From NCBI GenBank assembly GCA_041690355.1, contig JAWLHK010000008.1:62001-126000 (forward strand): DNA of 64,000 nucleotides, written 5' to 3'. A program made the translations under genes and the position numbers. Positions within the stretch are counted from its first letter, which is position 1, and each line of letters begins with the position of its first letter. A model generated the notes under the pieces. That model saw only the letters and a list, made by a program, of their open reading frames with translations, was not told the origin of the DNA and made no database searches. Below are positions 1 through 8,305 of this stretch, in pieces. Origin of the DNA: JAWLHK01 sp041690355 [NCBI: bacterium]. Lineage in GTDB: Bacteria > J088 > JAWLBW01.

Positions 1-206
1 CGGGGGGCGGCGTGTGGTGGGTCATTGCCGACGGGGTCATGGCCGGCAAGGCATACCGGGCCGAGGAGCTGAGTGCCGAGGTGGCCGAGGCCGCGGGGTG
101 GAAGGTGGAGGCGGCCGGCGCGGTCGAGCGGCCCATGTGGTCGGAAGAGGAAGCCGATGCCTATGCGAAGCGGGCGAAACGCGAGCATCTGATGCTGTTC
201 CGCTGA
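1..206 (+). CDS. C-terminal fragment of an unidentified protein (runs off left edge)
   Basis: The reading frame (codons beginning at base 3) is open to the window edge and closes with TGA at 204-206, so only about the last 67 residues are present. An internal GTG at 12 is not a believable start. The fragment begins with a Gly-rich stretch followed by a hydrophobic strand (WWVIADG) and ends with a charged helix and REHLMLFR. A strand-turn-helix ending of this kind would fit the last strands of a Rossmann-type methyltransferase, but that is only a guess. No motif is complete enough to name a family. Confidence 0.55.
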   Translation, partial: GGGVWWVIADGVMAGKAYRAEELSAEVAEAAGWKVEAAGAVERPMWSEEEADAYAKRAKREHLMLFR

Positions 207-234
207 GCGCAGCGTTCCGGTACAATGGATTCGC

Positions 235-702
235 ATGTCATCCAATGAACTGGACGCCCTGCTGCGCCGGATTCGCGAAGAGGCGGTTTCGCGCGGCCTG
301 CTCGTTTTCAAAGCGTCGCCGCTCTGGGACGACGATCTTCTGACCACCGTCGAATGGCGCGGCGACGAATCTGACGCCGGCTGGCGTGAGTTTCTCGACG
401 TGGCGGGGGCCCGCAAGGTTCCCATGCTGCTCGAGATCGCCCACTCGTTCGACCCCTCGGCGTTCGAGCCGACGCCCCGCGATTTCCGCGCCCGGCTCGA
501 CCGCGAAATGCAGGAAGAATTCGAAGAACGCGATCAGATGCTCGCCGCTGCGAGCCAATGGGCCGGGCAGACCGGGCGCATCGAGATCGGGTGGATTGAA
601 AACGGCGTCTTCTATCAGTGGCGCCGCGAGACCGACTGGTACCCCCGGGTCTGGGAGCTGGTCTCGAGTGGACCGTTCGGTTTCGACGACAGCGAAGAAT
701 AG
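235..702 (+). CDS. Hypothetical acidic protein, 155 aa
   Basis: ATG start 28 bp after the preceding stop; I see no strong ribosome site. The product is soluble, acidic and rich in Trp (nine by eye), with no signal peptide or membrane segment. The middle (MLLEIAHSFDPSAFEP) and the Trp-rich C-terminus (WIENGVFYQWRRETDWYPRVW) have the look of a compact alpha/beta fold. I do not recognise the family. Steady GC-rich third positions and the close fit between flanking genes support it being coding. It may be co-transcribed with the PHA-type gene that starts about 100 bp downstream. Confidence 0.55.
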   Translation: MSSNELDALLRRIREEAVSRGLLVFKASPLWDDDLLTTVEWRGDESDAGWREFLDVAGARKVPMLLEIAHSFDPSAFEPTPRDFRARLDREMQEEFEERDQMLAAASQWAGQTGRIEIGWIENGVFYQWRRETDWYPRVWELVSSGPFGFDDSEE

Positions 703-800
703 GGGGGAAGAAGCGGCCTCTGGCCTTCCCCGCCCATCGCGCCCCGGGAGATCCGCCGGGCGATGGGGCGAGTCAAACGCAGGGATCAGCGAGGAATTCC

Positions 801-1073
801 ATGGCGAAGATTCAGATTGAGCGGGCCCATACGATGCAGATCAGCGACGTCAAGGGCAAGGTCGACGGCATGATGGACAAGATGAAGTCCATGGGCGTCG
901 ACGCCACCTGGCAGGGTGATGACCTGCAGCTCAACGGCCGCGGCGTGAAGGGGACGGTCAAGGTCGGCGCCGATCGGGTCGTCGTGAACCTCGACCTCAG
1001 CATGCCGGCTTCGCTCATGAAGGGGAAGATTGAAGAGAAGATCCGCCAGGGTCTCGACAAGAATCTCGCGTGA
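801..1073 (+). CDS. Polyhydroxyalkanoic acid system family protein (PHA_gran_rgn type)
   Basis: The 90-aa product matches the small PHA-granule family (PF09650 type). It has an N-terminal IQIERAHTM segment, a helix with the KGKVDGMMDKM pattern, a central W-x-G-DDLQLNGRGVKG beta region and a C-terminal amphipathic helix that could pack on a granule or membrane. The start at 801 is chosen because GAGGA lies at 791-795 and the homologous segment begins there; the frame is open further upstream (to 618) but that part has no family character. Members occur near PHA or lipid metabolism genes, but no PHA synthase is in the window, so the exact role is open. A strong hairpin terminator follows. Confidence 0.8.
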   Translation: MAKIQIERAHTMQISDVKGKVDGMMDKMKSMGVDATWQGDDLQLNGRGVKGTVKVGADRVVVNLDLSMPASLMKGKIEEKIRQGLDKNLA

Positions 1074-1082
1074 CCTCATCCC

Positions 1083-1137
1083 CCCCTGCGCCTGAAGCGC
1101 AGGGGACCCTTCTCCTTGCGAAGGAGAAGGGTTTCTT
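1083..1137 (+). terminator. Double hairpin, terminator or REP-like
   Basis: Two perfect stems in tandem: a 9-bp stem (1083-1091 with 1097-1105, loop CTGAA) and an 11-bp stem (1107-1117 with 1121-1131, loop GCG) followed by TTTCTTT. The position, 9 bp after the PHA-type gene, fits a rho-independent terminator. The CCCTTCTCC/GGAGAAGGG core recurs in the larger hairpin at 61400-61454, so it may belong to a dispersed palindromic family. Confidence 0.75.
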
Positions 1138-1172
1138 TCCCGGTCCTTGCTTCCTGATCCGGCCCTTGCTTC

Positions 1173-1201
1173 TCAGGAATCAAGAATCAGGAATCAGGAA
1201 T
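1173..1201. repeat. Heptamer array, CAGGAAT type
   Basis: About four tandem 7-bp units (CAGGAAT, CAAGAAT, CAGGAAT, CAGGAAT), ending just short of the stop codon of the minus-strand J-domain gene. The same unit recurs at 9363, 12885, 52545 and 52621. Confidence 0.8.
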
Positions 1202-1203
1202 CC

Positions 1204-1764
1204 TTATTTCGCTGCTTTGAGTTCCTCGAGCTTGGCCTTGAACTGCTCGTTGGCCGGCTCGATGCCCACGGCGAGCTGCAGCTGCAGCTTCGCCCCCGCG
1301 ACGTTCTTGTTCTTGAGCGCGTCCATGGCCGCCATCCAGTAGCGCTTGCCGGGGCCGTTGCCGCCGTCGTACGTCGTGCCCCCCTGCTGCTGCCGCTTGA
1401 TCTCCTCTTCGATGGAGAAGCGCACCTTGGCCGGGTCCTCGGCGATCTGCCGATCGTAGGCTTCACGCCACTGCGGCGAGCGCAGGATATTGTAGGCCTC
1501 GGCAATCCGCTTGTAGATCTGATGGACGGCGTTGCGGAAGTTTTCGTGGGGAAAACGGAAGTAGCGATCCGGATGGTAGTCGCGCGACAGCTTGTAGAAA
1601 GCCTTCTTGACCTCGCCCTGATCTGCCTTGGGCGAGATCTCGAGCAGCTGGTAGTAATTCAGGCGCGGCAGCGCCTTCCACACCAGCTTGAGCTTGTTGA
1701 CGATCTCGGGGTCGAGTGCAGGCGCCTGCTGCAATCCGGTATCCGGCGCAGTATCGGTGCTCAT
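1204..1764 (-). CDS. J-domain (DnaJ-like) protein, 186 aa
   Basis: A J domain covers about residues 36-105: NYYQLLEISPKADQGEVKKA, then the diagnostic HPD (YHPDRYF), then a long helix ending EAYNILRSPQWREAYD. There is no Gly/Phe region or zinc domain, so this is a class III J protein rather than DnaJ proper. The C-terminal 50 residues (AAMDALKNKNVAGAKLQLQL) resemble a TPR-like helical pair. The start codon overlaps the stop of the upstream truncated DnaK by 4 bp (ATGA), so the two are translationally coupled and this protein is the obvious partner that stimulates that ATPase. Last gene of the five-gene minus-strand cluster. Confidence 0.88.
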   Translation of the reverse strand: MSTDTAPDTGLQQAPALDPEIVNKLKLVWKALPRLNYYQLLEISPKADQGEVKKAFYKLSRDYHPDRYFRFPHENFRNAVHQIYKRIAEAYNILRSPQWREAYDRQIAEDPAKVRFSIEEEIKRQQQGGTTYDGGNGPGKRYWMAAMDALKNKNVAGAKLQLQLAVGIEPANEQFKAKLEELKAAK

Positions 1765-3329
1765 ACGTTGACCTTCATGCCTTCGGCCTTGGCCCGCTCG
1801 AGCTCTTCGGAAGACAGGCCGCCGCTCACGGTGATGCGCACCTTTTCTTCCTTGCCGGTACGGGCATCGCGGGCCTGGACGCTCACGAGACCATCGGTGT
1901 CGATGTCGAAGGTGACTTCAATCTTGACTTCGCCGCGGGGCGCCGCCGGAAGGCCCGTCAGCGTGAACTCGCCGAGCTGTTCGTTCTCGGCCGCGTTGCG
2001 GCTTTCGCCCTGATAGATCTGGATCTTGACGGAAGTCTGGTTGTCGCGGCTCGTCGTGAACGAGCGGGTCGCCGACGTCGGGATCGGGCTGTTGCGCGCG
2101 ATGAGGACGTCGACCAGCCCGCCGGCCGTTCCGATGCCGAGGCTCTGCGGGGTGACGTCGAGCAGCAGCGAGCCCCCTTCGCGTCCGCCGCCGGCGAGCG
2201 ATTCGGCCTGGATGGCGGCCCCGAGGGCCACGACCAGATCGGGATCGATGCCGATCTTGGGTTCCTTGAGGTAGTAATTGCGCACGGCGTCCTGAATGAT
2301 CGGCATCTTGGTCGAGCCGCCGACGAGGATCACCGCTTCGATTTCATCGACCGTCAGGTGGGCCGCCTGCAGGGCCTCGTCGCAGACCTTGAAGGTGCGC
2401 TGGATGAGGTCGTAGGTGATGTTGGCGAACAGGTTGCGCGTGATCGGAATGTCGAGGTCGAGCGGCTTGCCGTCCTTGCTCTTGCCGATTCCTTCAACGT
2501 GCGCCTTGACTTCGAGCGCGTCGCTGAGGGCGATCTTGACCCGTTCGGCTTCGACCTTGAGCTTCTGCAGGGCTTCTTTGTCCTTGCGCAGATCGATCTT
2601 GGTCTGCTGGAAGAAGGAGTCGGCAAAGTAGTCGATGAGCCGGTCGTCGAAGTCGTCGCCGCCCAGATACGTGTCGCCCGAGGTCGAAACGACTTCGAAG
2701 ACGTCGGTGCCGATCTCGAGCACCGAGACGTCGAAGGTGCCCCCGCCGAGATCGTAGATGACGACCTTCTGGTTGAGCCCCTGGCCGAACCCGTAGGCGA
2801 GGGCCGCGGCGGTCGGCTCGTTGAGAATGCGCAGGACGTCGAGCCCGGCGATCATGCCGGCGTCCTTGGTGGCCTGGCGCTGGCCGTCGTTGAAGTAGGC
2901 GGGCACGGTGATGACCGCCTGCGTGACCGGCTCACCCAGGTAGGCCTCGGCGGTCTTTTTCATCTCGCGCAGGATGAAGGCGCCGATTTCCGAGAGGCTG
3001 TAGTCTTTTTCGGCGACCTTGATACGCACGCTGTCGTTGGGCCCTTCGACAATTTCGTAGGGCATGACCATCTGCGCCTTCTTCACCTCGCCGGAGAAGA
3101 ACTTGCGGCCGATCAGACGCTTCGATGAATAGACGGTCGTGCGCGGCTCGACGACCACCCGCTTTTTGGCCTCGGTGCCGACGATGACGTTGGAGGCGTC
3201 GAGAAAAGAGACGACCGAGGGGATGATGCGCTCGCCGGCGGCGTTGGGCACCGTGGCAGGCTTTCCGTTTTCGACGACGGCTACGATCGACGTCGACGTC
3301 CCCAGGTCAATACCGATGACTTTTCCCAT
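1761..3329 (-). CDS. Hsp70/DnaK-family chaperone lacking the C-terminal lid, 522 aa
   Basis: The nucleotide-binding domain is complete: [15 protein letters not shown] phosphate loop 1, the adenosine region, [15 protein letters not shown] and [11 protein letters not shown]. The substrate-binding beta domain follows ([16 protein letters not shown] to [15 protein letters not shown]). The protein stops at about residue 522 instead of the usual 610-640, so the helical lid and the acidic C-terminal tail are absent. TSTS replaces the common TTNS in the first loop. AGGAGG precedes the ATG at a good distance. The gene lies between a histidine kinase and a J-domain gene rather than with grpE or canonical dnaJ, so it is probably a specialised second Hsp70. 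Confidence 0.9.
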   Translation of the reverse strand: MGKVIGIDLGTSTSIVAVVENGKPATVPNAAGERIIPSVVSFLDASNVIVGTEAKKRVVVEPRTTVYSSKRLIGRKFFSGEVKKAQMVMPYEIVEGPNDSVRIKVAEKDYSLSEIGAFILREMKKTAEAYLGEPVTQAVITVPAYFNDGQRQATKDAGMIAGLDVLRILNEPTAAALAYGFGQGLNQKVVIYDLGGGTFDVSVLEIGTDVFEVVSTSGDTYLGGDDFDDRLIDYFADSFFQQTKIDLRKDKEALQKLKVEAERVKIALSDALEVKAHVEGIGKSKDGKPLDLDIPITRNLFANITYDLIQRTFKVCDEALQAAHLTVDEIEAVILVGGSTKMPIIQDAVRNYYLKEPKIGIDPDLVVALGAAIQAESLAGGGREGGSLLLDVTPQSLGIGTAGGLVDVLIARNSPIPTSATRSFTTSRDNQTSVKIQIYQGESRNAAENEQLGEFTLTGLPAAPRGEVKIEVTFDIDTDGLVSVQARDARTGKEEKVRITVSGGLSSEELERAKAEGMKVNV

Positions 3330-3410
3330 GCGGATGCCTCCTGAAATGGCCCGAACATTCTACCAACTTGCGGGCGGCAAATTCAAAGCCGCCCGCTCGC
3401 AGCCGACCCG

Positions 3411-5210
3411 CTAGGCGACCGATCCGGTCGGGGTTCGCTGCAGGGGGAGCAGAATCGAGAAGACGGTGCCGGCGCCGACCTGGCTCTCGACCAGAATCCG
3501 TCCGCCGTGCTTTTCGACGATGGTCTGCACGATGGACAGGCCCAGCCCGGTGCCCCCGCCGTGGGGGCGGCTCGTGAAGAACGGCTCGAAGATGCGCTCG
3601 AGGTTCTCGTTGGGGATGCCGGCGCCGTTGTCGCCCACGCGGATGAGCACCCCCCCCTCGTCGGCCTCGGCATCGATCCGGATGCGGCCCGTGTCGGGGG
3701 CGACGGCCTGGATGGCGTTCGTGAAGAGATTGACGAAGACCTGCTGCAGCTGCGTCTTGTTTCCCTCGACGCGCGGCAGGCCGTCGGCGAAGCGGGTCTC
3801 AAAGACGAGGTTGGCCTTGCGGATCTGGTGCTCGCAGAAGACGACCGATTCCTGAATGAGGGCCGGCAGCGAGAGGGGCGAGGCGGTTTCGGGGGCCGGC
3901 CGGGCGTAGCTGAGCAGATTTTTCACCAGCAGGCGGATGCGCTCGGTGTTTTCCATGATGCGCCGGATGCGCAGCTCGCTCTCGGGACCGATGGTTTCGC
4001 CGCGCTTGAGCTGCAGGTCGAGCATCTGGGCGTTCGCGTCGATGGCCGTGAGCGGATTGTTCAGGTCGTGCGCCACGCCGGCCGCCAGCTGGCCCAGCGA
4101 GGCCATCTTCTCGGTCTGCATGAGAATCTGCTGCAGCTCGCGCTGTTCCTCTTCGCGCCGCAGCCGCTCGGTGACGTCCTCGAGGCAGACGAGCAGCCGA
4201 TCGCCGGGCCCGCCGGCGAGGGTCGTGATGGAGAGAAAGAGCTTCTGGCCGGTCGCCGGGCGCAGGAAGGGAAAGTTGTGGAGCGTGAGCCCCTCGCCTT
4301 CGCGGGCGCGCTGCAGGTAGAGGTGCAGCCCCGAATCCACCAGGTCGGCGATTTCTTCGGCGCGGCGTCCCGTCCAGCCCGGATGCGCCCCCAGGATACG
4401 CACGGCGGCGGGGTTGAACGAGACGACGCGGGTCTCCCGGTCGAGGGTGAGCACGCCGAAGGGAAAGATGTCGAGGATGTCTTCGGAGAGTTTTCGCAGG
4501 CTCGTGATCTCGGCCCGGCCCTCGAGGATGGTCTCGACGACGCGGCCGAGCTTGTCCTTCACGAAGTTCGAGAAGTAGACGATGCCGAAGACCATGCTGG
4601 CGAGCGCGGCCCAGGCGATGAACGAGGCGGCCGCGTGGCGCCCGAGATAGTCGAGGGGCGCCGAGCCGCGCCCGATCCAGCGTTCGGGAAGCACCGGGTG
4701 CCAGCCGATCCAGCCGATGTAGCGCAGCAGGAAGAGCGCCGCCACCATCCCGAGCAGGGTCGCGCCGAACCAGTAGCTCTCGCGCTTGCTCGTGTTGATC
4801 GAAACCATGAACGAGGCGACCACGAGCAGGGGCAGCATGAACAGCTCGAGGCCCCCGAGCAGGCCCAGCAGCGAGACGAGCGCCACCTGGTCGAGCAGCG
4901 TGAGCAGGCGTTGCAGTCGCTGCAGGGCGGCTCCGTCGCCCGGCTCGTGCCCTGAAACGCGGCGCAGCACGAGCGCGCCAAGCGTGTTGTAGGCGAGGAT
5001 GAACCCCAGCAGAAGTACGAGGCTCGCGTAGGGGATGCTGTCGCGGTAGACGCCGAAAAGACGCGCGCCGGCGAGCGCCGTCAGGCCGATCAGGGAAAAG
5101 ACGTAGCGGATGCGGACGCCGAGCCGGTTGAACAGAAGCTGCTCGCCCGCCGTGAGCAGCAGGGTCGTGCCCGAGCCCCGGCGCGGCGGCCTCGGCGCAA
5201 CGGGCGTCAT
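3411..5210 (-). CDS. Membrane-bound PAS sensor histidine kinase, NtrB-like
   Basis: The 599-aa product has about six hydrophobic segments in residues 35-220, a linker, a PAS-like region (IFPFGVLTLDRETRVVSFNPAA), then HisKA with phospho-acceptor His381 in GVAHDLNNPL. The ATPase has the N box (NLFTNAIQAV), G1 (VGDNGAGIP), F (FEPFFTS) and G2 (GTGLGLSIV). The H-box style and the layout are those of NtrB/AtoS-type kinases that feed sigma54 regulators, but no response regulator is in the window. It overlaps the upstream FHA gene by 4 bp and is followed 81 bp later by dnaK-like, so it belongs to the same transcript. Confidence 0.9.
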   Translation of the reverse strand: MTPVAPRPPRRGSGTTLLLTAGEQLLFNRLGVRIRYVFSLIGLTALAGARLFGVYRDSIPYASLVLLLGFILAYNTLGALVLRRVSGHEPGDGAALQRLQRLLTLLDQVALVSLLGLLGGLELFMLPLLVVASFMVSINTSKRESYWFGATLLGMVAALFLLRYIGWIGWHPVLPERWIGRGSAPLDYLGRHAAASFIAWAALASMVFGIVYFSNFVKDKLGRVVETILEGRAEITSLRKLSEDILDIFPFGVLTLDRETRVVSFNPAAVRILGAHPGWTGRRAEEIADLVDSGLHLYLQRAREGEGLTLHNFPFLRPATGQKLFLSITTLAGGPGDRLLVCLEDVTERLRREEEQRELQQILMQTEKMASLGQLAAGVAHDLNNPLTAIDANAQMLDLQLKRGETIGPESELRIRRIMENTERIRLLVKNLLSYARPAPETASPLSLPALIQESVVFCEHQIRKANLVFETRFADGLPRVEGNKTQLQQVFVNLFTNAIQAVAPDTGRIRIDAEADEGGVLIRVGDNGAGIPNENLERIFEPFFTSRPHGGGTGLGLSIVQTIVEKHGGRILVESQVGAGTVFSILLPLQRTPTGSVA

Positions 5211-5773
5211 TGGTCGTCGGCGTGAAACCGGAGCACGGTGTGCCCCATCTGGAGCGTGTCGCCGTGGCGCAGTTTGATGGTCGTCACGCGGTGGTCGTTG
5301 ACGAGCGTGCCGTTGGTCGAGGCCAGATCGCGCAGGTAGATGTTCTCGCGCGAGATCGCTTCGATGACGGCGTGCTTGCGCGAAACCTTCTGGTCGTCGA
5401 GCAGGATGTCGCCGTCGGTGCGGCCGAAGGTGATGCGCCCTTTCGTGAAGCGAAAAACCGTTCCCTGCGGCGTCGACCCCGCGGGTCCCGACAGCACTTC
5501 GACATACAACACCTTACCGTACGGGACGGGAAGCTCGCCGGGGGCGGTCGTGTCGCCGATGAGCGTCGTATCGACTTTGGTGATCGGGTTCAGCACGACC
5601 GCCGTGCGCGCGTCGACGCGGGCGAGGCCGGCCTCTTCGGAGTAGGTGGGAATCTCGGGTTTGCCGCCGGGCGCGAGGGCGAAGAGGAATTCGCAGCTCG
5701 GGCACGGCACGAGGGAGCGTTCGGTGACCTCGACCTTGAGTTCGTTCTTGCAGTGCAGACAGTGAACCAGCAT
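5207..5773 (-). CDS. FHA-domain protein with N-terminal zinc ribbon
   Basis: 188 aa. The N-terminus (CLHCKNELKV...CPSCEFLF) is a two-CxxC zinc ribbon of the MJ0042 type. The C-terminal 90 residues form a forkhead-associated domain with ITFGRTDGDILLDDQKVSRKHA and DLASTNGTLVNDHRV, the Arg, Ser-x-x-His and Asn phosphothreonine-binding residues all being present. A GGGGGAG site precedes the ATG. It lies 21 bp downstream of the Ser/Thr kinase gene, so the likely job is to read threonines phosphorylated by that kinase, either on itself or on partners in the cluster (inference). Confidence 0.9.
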   Translation of the reverse strand: MLVHCLHCKNELKVEVTERSLVPCPSCEFLFALAPGGKPEIPTYSEEAGLARVDARTAVVLNPITKVDTTLIGDTTAPGELPVPYGKVLYVEVLSGPAGSTPQGTVFRFTKGRITFGRTDGDILLDDQKVSRKHAVIEAISRENIYLRDLASTNGTLVNDHRVTTIKLRHGDTLQMGHTVLRFHADDQ

Positions 5774-5794
5774 GAAAACCGTTTCTCCCCCGGT

Positions 5795-6964
5795 TTACGA
5801 AGGCCAGAAGAAAAGGACGAGTCCGCCGAGAAGCGCGGCGACGACGACCAGGCCCGCCCAGAACATCGGCGGCAGTCCGTCATCGCTCCCGCGGCGCGAA
5901 TTGCCGGCGGCGCTGCGCAGCAGCCGCTCGATGCGCCCGCTGTCGGTGGTCGACGAAGAGCGGCGCTTCGACACCTGGCTCTTGACGTCCATGTTGAAAA
6001 AGACGCTCCGATCGGCGAGCGGGTTGTGACGCTCGACCGGCAGCGTGCGCTGGTAGGTCGGCTTCATGGAATCGGACGCACGCTCCACGGGGGCCTCCGC
6101 GGCCGCGGCAGCCATCGGGGGGCCGGCGACCACCGTCTCGCCCGCCGCCGTCCGGCGGAAAGCTTCTTCGAAGCTCGCCGCGTCGGCAAACCGGTCTTCG
6201 GGCTGCTTGGCCAGGGCCTTCGCGAAGAAGCCGGTCCAGCGGGCGAGCTCCCGATCGTGCGTCGCCGGGTCAGGGTGCGGGTCGTTCACGATCTTGTAGA
6301 GGATGCCGTTCGTATCCTCGGCCGGGAACGGCTTTTCGCCGGTGAGCAGCAGATAGGCGATGACCGCCAGCGAAAAGAGGTCGCTGCGGCCGTCGATGGC
6401 GGTGCCGCGCACCTGCTCGGGGCTCATGTAGCTCGGCGAGCCGAGAAAGGTACCGGCGCGCGTCAATTCGGAGCCGTCCAGGCGCGCGATGCCGAAGTCG
6501 GTCAGCACGGCCCCGGCCGGCGTCATGAGAATGTTGGCCGGTTTCACGTCGCGATGGATGATGCCGTTGCGGTGCGCGTGTTCGAGGGCGGCGCAGATGT
6601 TGCCGACGATGCCGGCGACCTGCTCTTCGGTCAGCGTCTGCTTGCGGCGCATGCGGTCGAGGCTCTGCCCCTCGACGTAGGCCATGACGATGTATGGCAG
6701 ATCTCCCTCGAGCCCCACGTCGAAGACGGGCACGATGTTCGCGTGGCCCGACAGGCGGCCCGCGGCCTGCGCTTCGCGGCGGAAACGTTCGAGATATTCC
6801 TTGCGCTTGCTGGGGGGCAGATCGAGCGTGCGCTTGATCGTCTTGATGGCGACCTGCCGACCGATCTCGGGGTCATAGCCTCGGTAGACTACACCCATCG
6901 CCCCGCTGCCGAGTTCCGAGCGGATCTCGTAGCGGCCGAACCTGTGTGTTGGCGAGTCGTTCAT
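5795..6964 (-). CDS. Hanks-type Ser/Thr protein kinase with C-terminal membrane anchor
   Basis: 389 aa from the ATG at 6964; an upstream extension to 7018 would overlap the promoter and is rejected. The kinase has the Gly loop (LGSGAMGVVYRG), VAIKTIK lysine, catalytic HRDVKPANIL, DFGIARL and the APE-like SPSYMSPEQVRG. About 110 variable residues follow the kinase domain. A single C-terminal transmembrane helix (AGLVVVAALLGGLVLFF) ends the protein with almost no extracellular sensor. First gene of the cluster, reading from the 6990-7018 promoter, and probably the head of a phosphorylation relay through the FHA protein. Confidence 0.92.
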   Translation of the reverse strand: MNDSPTHRFGRYEIRSELGSGAMGVVYRGYDPEIGRQVAIKTIKRTLDLPPSKRKEYLERFRREAQAAGRLSGHANIVPVFDVGLEGDLPYIVMAYVEGQSLDRMRRKQTLTEEQVAGIVGNICAALEHAHRNGIIHRDVKPANILMTPAGAVLTDFGIARLDGSELTRAGTFLGSPSYMSPEQVRGTAIDGRSDLFSLAVIAYLLLTGEKPFPAEDTNGILYKIVNDPHPDPATHDRELARWTGFFAKALAKQPEDRFADAASFEEAFRRTAAGETVVAGPPMAAAAAEAPVERASDSMKPTYQRTLPVERHNPLADRSVFFNMDVKSQVSKRRSSSTTDSGRIERLLRSAAGNSRRGSDDGLPPMFWAGLVVVAALLGGLVLFFWPS

Positions 6965-6989
6965 AGAGGGGTGACACCAAGCCCAACAT

Positions 6990-7018
6990 AGTATATTTGG
7001 CGGTGCTATGAGTGTCAA
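6990..7018 (-). promoter_or_regulatory. Sigma70-type promoter for the kinase/chaperone cluster
   Basis: On the minus strand TTGACA (7018-7013), a 17-bp spacer and TATACT (6995-6990): a perfect -35 and a one-mismatch -10. Transcription would begin just upstream of the kinase ATG at 6964. Confidence 0.8.
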
Positions 7019-7042
7019 TGCGCCGGTTCGATGCTGTATACT
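7013..7042 (+). promoter_or_regulatory. Divergent promoter for gshA, sharing its -35 with the opposite promoter
   Basis: TGTCAA (7013-7018), 18 bp, TATACT (7037-7042). The same six base pairs serve as the -35 box on both strands, so the two polymerases cannot occupy them at once. The -10 lies after the first ATG (7031), which argues for translation from 7064. Confidence 0.65.
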
Positions 7043-7063
7043 GACTGGAAAAATGAGTTACCC

Positions 7064-8305
7064 ATGATACTTGCTTCTCTGAATGATTTTTTTCTGGCCC
7101 GCAACAAGGAAATCGACGCCTGGTTCGCCCACGAAGAGGCCGGCCGGCGGGTCCCCTTCTACGCCTCGATCGACCTCCGCAACGCCGGGTACAAGATCGC
7201 CGTCGTCGACACGAATCTGTTTCCGGCGGGGTTCAACAACCTCTGCCACTATTCGTACAAGCTCGCCTCGGAGCAGACCCGGGCCTACTTCGACGCCTGG
7301 TGCCCGGGGGTACGCCGGGTGCTCATCATCCCGGAATCGAATACGCGCAACCCCGGCTACACGGCCAATGTCGCCCGCCTGCAGCAGGTGATCCAGGGGG
7401 CCGGATTCGATACCGCCGTCGCGACCCTGATCGAATCGGTCCCCGCCGCGGGGGTCGAGCTGCAGGGGGCCGACGGGCTCAACGTGCACGTCCGGCCGTT
7501 CACGCTCGTCGACGGCGTGCCTCACGTCGAGGGGGTTCCGTACGACGCCGTCGTCCTCAATCACGATCTTTCGGGAGGACTCCCCCCGACGGTCGAGCAG
7601 ATCACGGTTCCGGTCATGCCGACCCGCAAGCTCGGTTGGTACCGGCGCCGCAAGAGCGATCATTTCCTCGAACTCCAGGCGGTCACGAACCGGTTCGCCG
7701 CCGAGTTCGGGCTCGATCCCTGGACGCTGCTGCCCGAATTCGAATTCGTCGAGAATGTTTCACTGGACAACCCGGCCCCCCTGCAGGAGTCGGTTTCGCG
7801 CGTGCTCGAGCGGGTGCGCCACGGATATGCGCAGCGCGGCATCGCCGACAAGCCTTACGTATACGTGAAGCACGACGCCGGCACCTACGGCATCGGGGTC
7901 ATTTCGGTCGAAAGTCCCGACGAGCTGGCGGGGCTTTCGTCGTCGATCCGCAAGAAGATGCGCACCGGCAAAGGGGGGGTCGCCATCGACAACTACGTCG
8001 TACAGGAAGGGCTGCCGACACAGGACCGCATCGGCGACTGCTACGGTGAGCCGGTCATCTATACGATGAACAACCGCATCATCGGCGGCTTCTTCCGTTC
8101 GCACTGCGAATCGGACGATCGAGAGAGCCTCAACCGCCCCGGCCAGGTCTTCAAGCAGCTCTGCTCCGTGCCCGACCCCGAGCTGAGCCGCGATGAAAAG
8201 TGCTGGCATGACAGCCGCCTGTTCCGCGTCTACGGCGTTCATGCGCGCCTGGCCGGGCTCGCGGTAATCGCCGAGGCCGAGAACGCCGGGCGGAGAGCGG
8301 CTTGA
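7064..8305 (+). CDS. gshA: Glutamate-cysteine ligase, proteobacterial GshA type
   Basis: About 413 aa, matching the GshA family found in Acidithiobacillus/Xylella-type bacteria (PF08886 type) rather than the E. coli or plant folds. Recognisable parts are the N-terminal SLNDFFLARNKEIDAWF, VLIIPESNTRNPGY, the KHDAGTYGIGV ATP-binding segment and IIGGFFRSH. It joins glutamate and cysteine, the first step of glutathione synthesis. I start it at 7064 because the -10 box of its promoter covers 7037-7042; the ATG at 7031 would lie upstream of the transcript. The stop overlaps the gshB start, so the two enzymes are coupled. Confidence 0.9.
   Translation: MILASLNDFFLARNKEIDAWFAHEEAGRRVPFYASIDLRNAGYKIAVVDTNLFPAGFNNLCHYSYKLASEQTRAYFDAWCPGVRRVLIIPESNTRNPGYTANVARLQQVIQGAGFDTAVATLIESVPAAGVELQGADGLNVHVRPFTLVDGVPHVEGVPYDAVVLNHDLSGGLPPTVEQITVPVMPTRKLGWYRRRKSDHFLELQAVTNRFAAEFGLDPWTLLPEFEFVENVSLDNPAPLQESVSRVLERVRHGYAQRGIADKPYVYVKHDAGTYGIGVISVESPDELAGLSSSIRKKMRTGKGGVAIDNYVVQEGLPTQDRIGDCYGEPVIYTMNNRIIGGFFRSHCESDDRESLNRPGQVFKQLCSVPDPELSRDEKCWHDSRLFRVYGVHARLAGLAVIAEAENAGRRAA

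Noticed and set aside
1716-3128. Long plus-strand frame opposite dnaK
   Set aside because: Antisense shadow in GC-rich coding DNA. The minus-strand DnaK motifs are unambiguous. The same applies to frames opposite the histidine kinase, pyruvate kinase and AlkB genes.
7031-7063. Upstream ATG of gshA at 7031
   Set aside because: The -10 box of the best promoter lies at 7037-7042, so a transcript from it would not include 7031.
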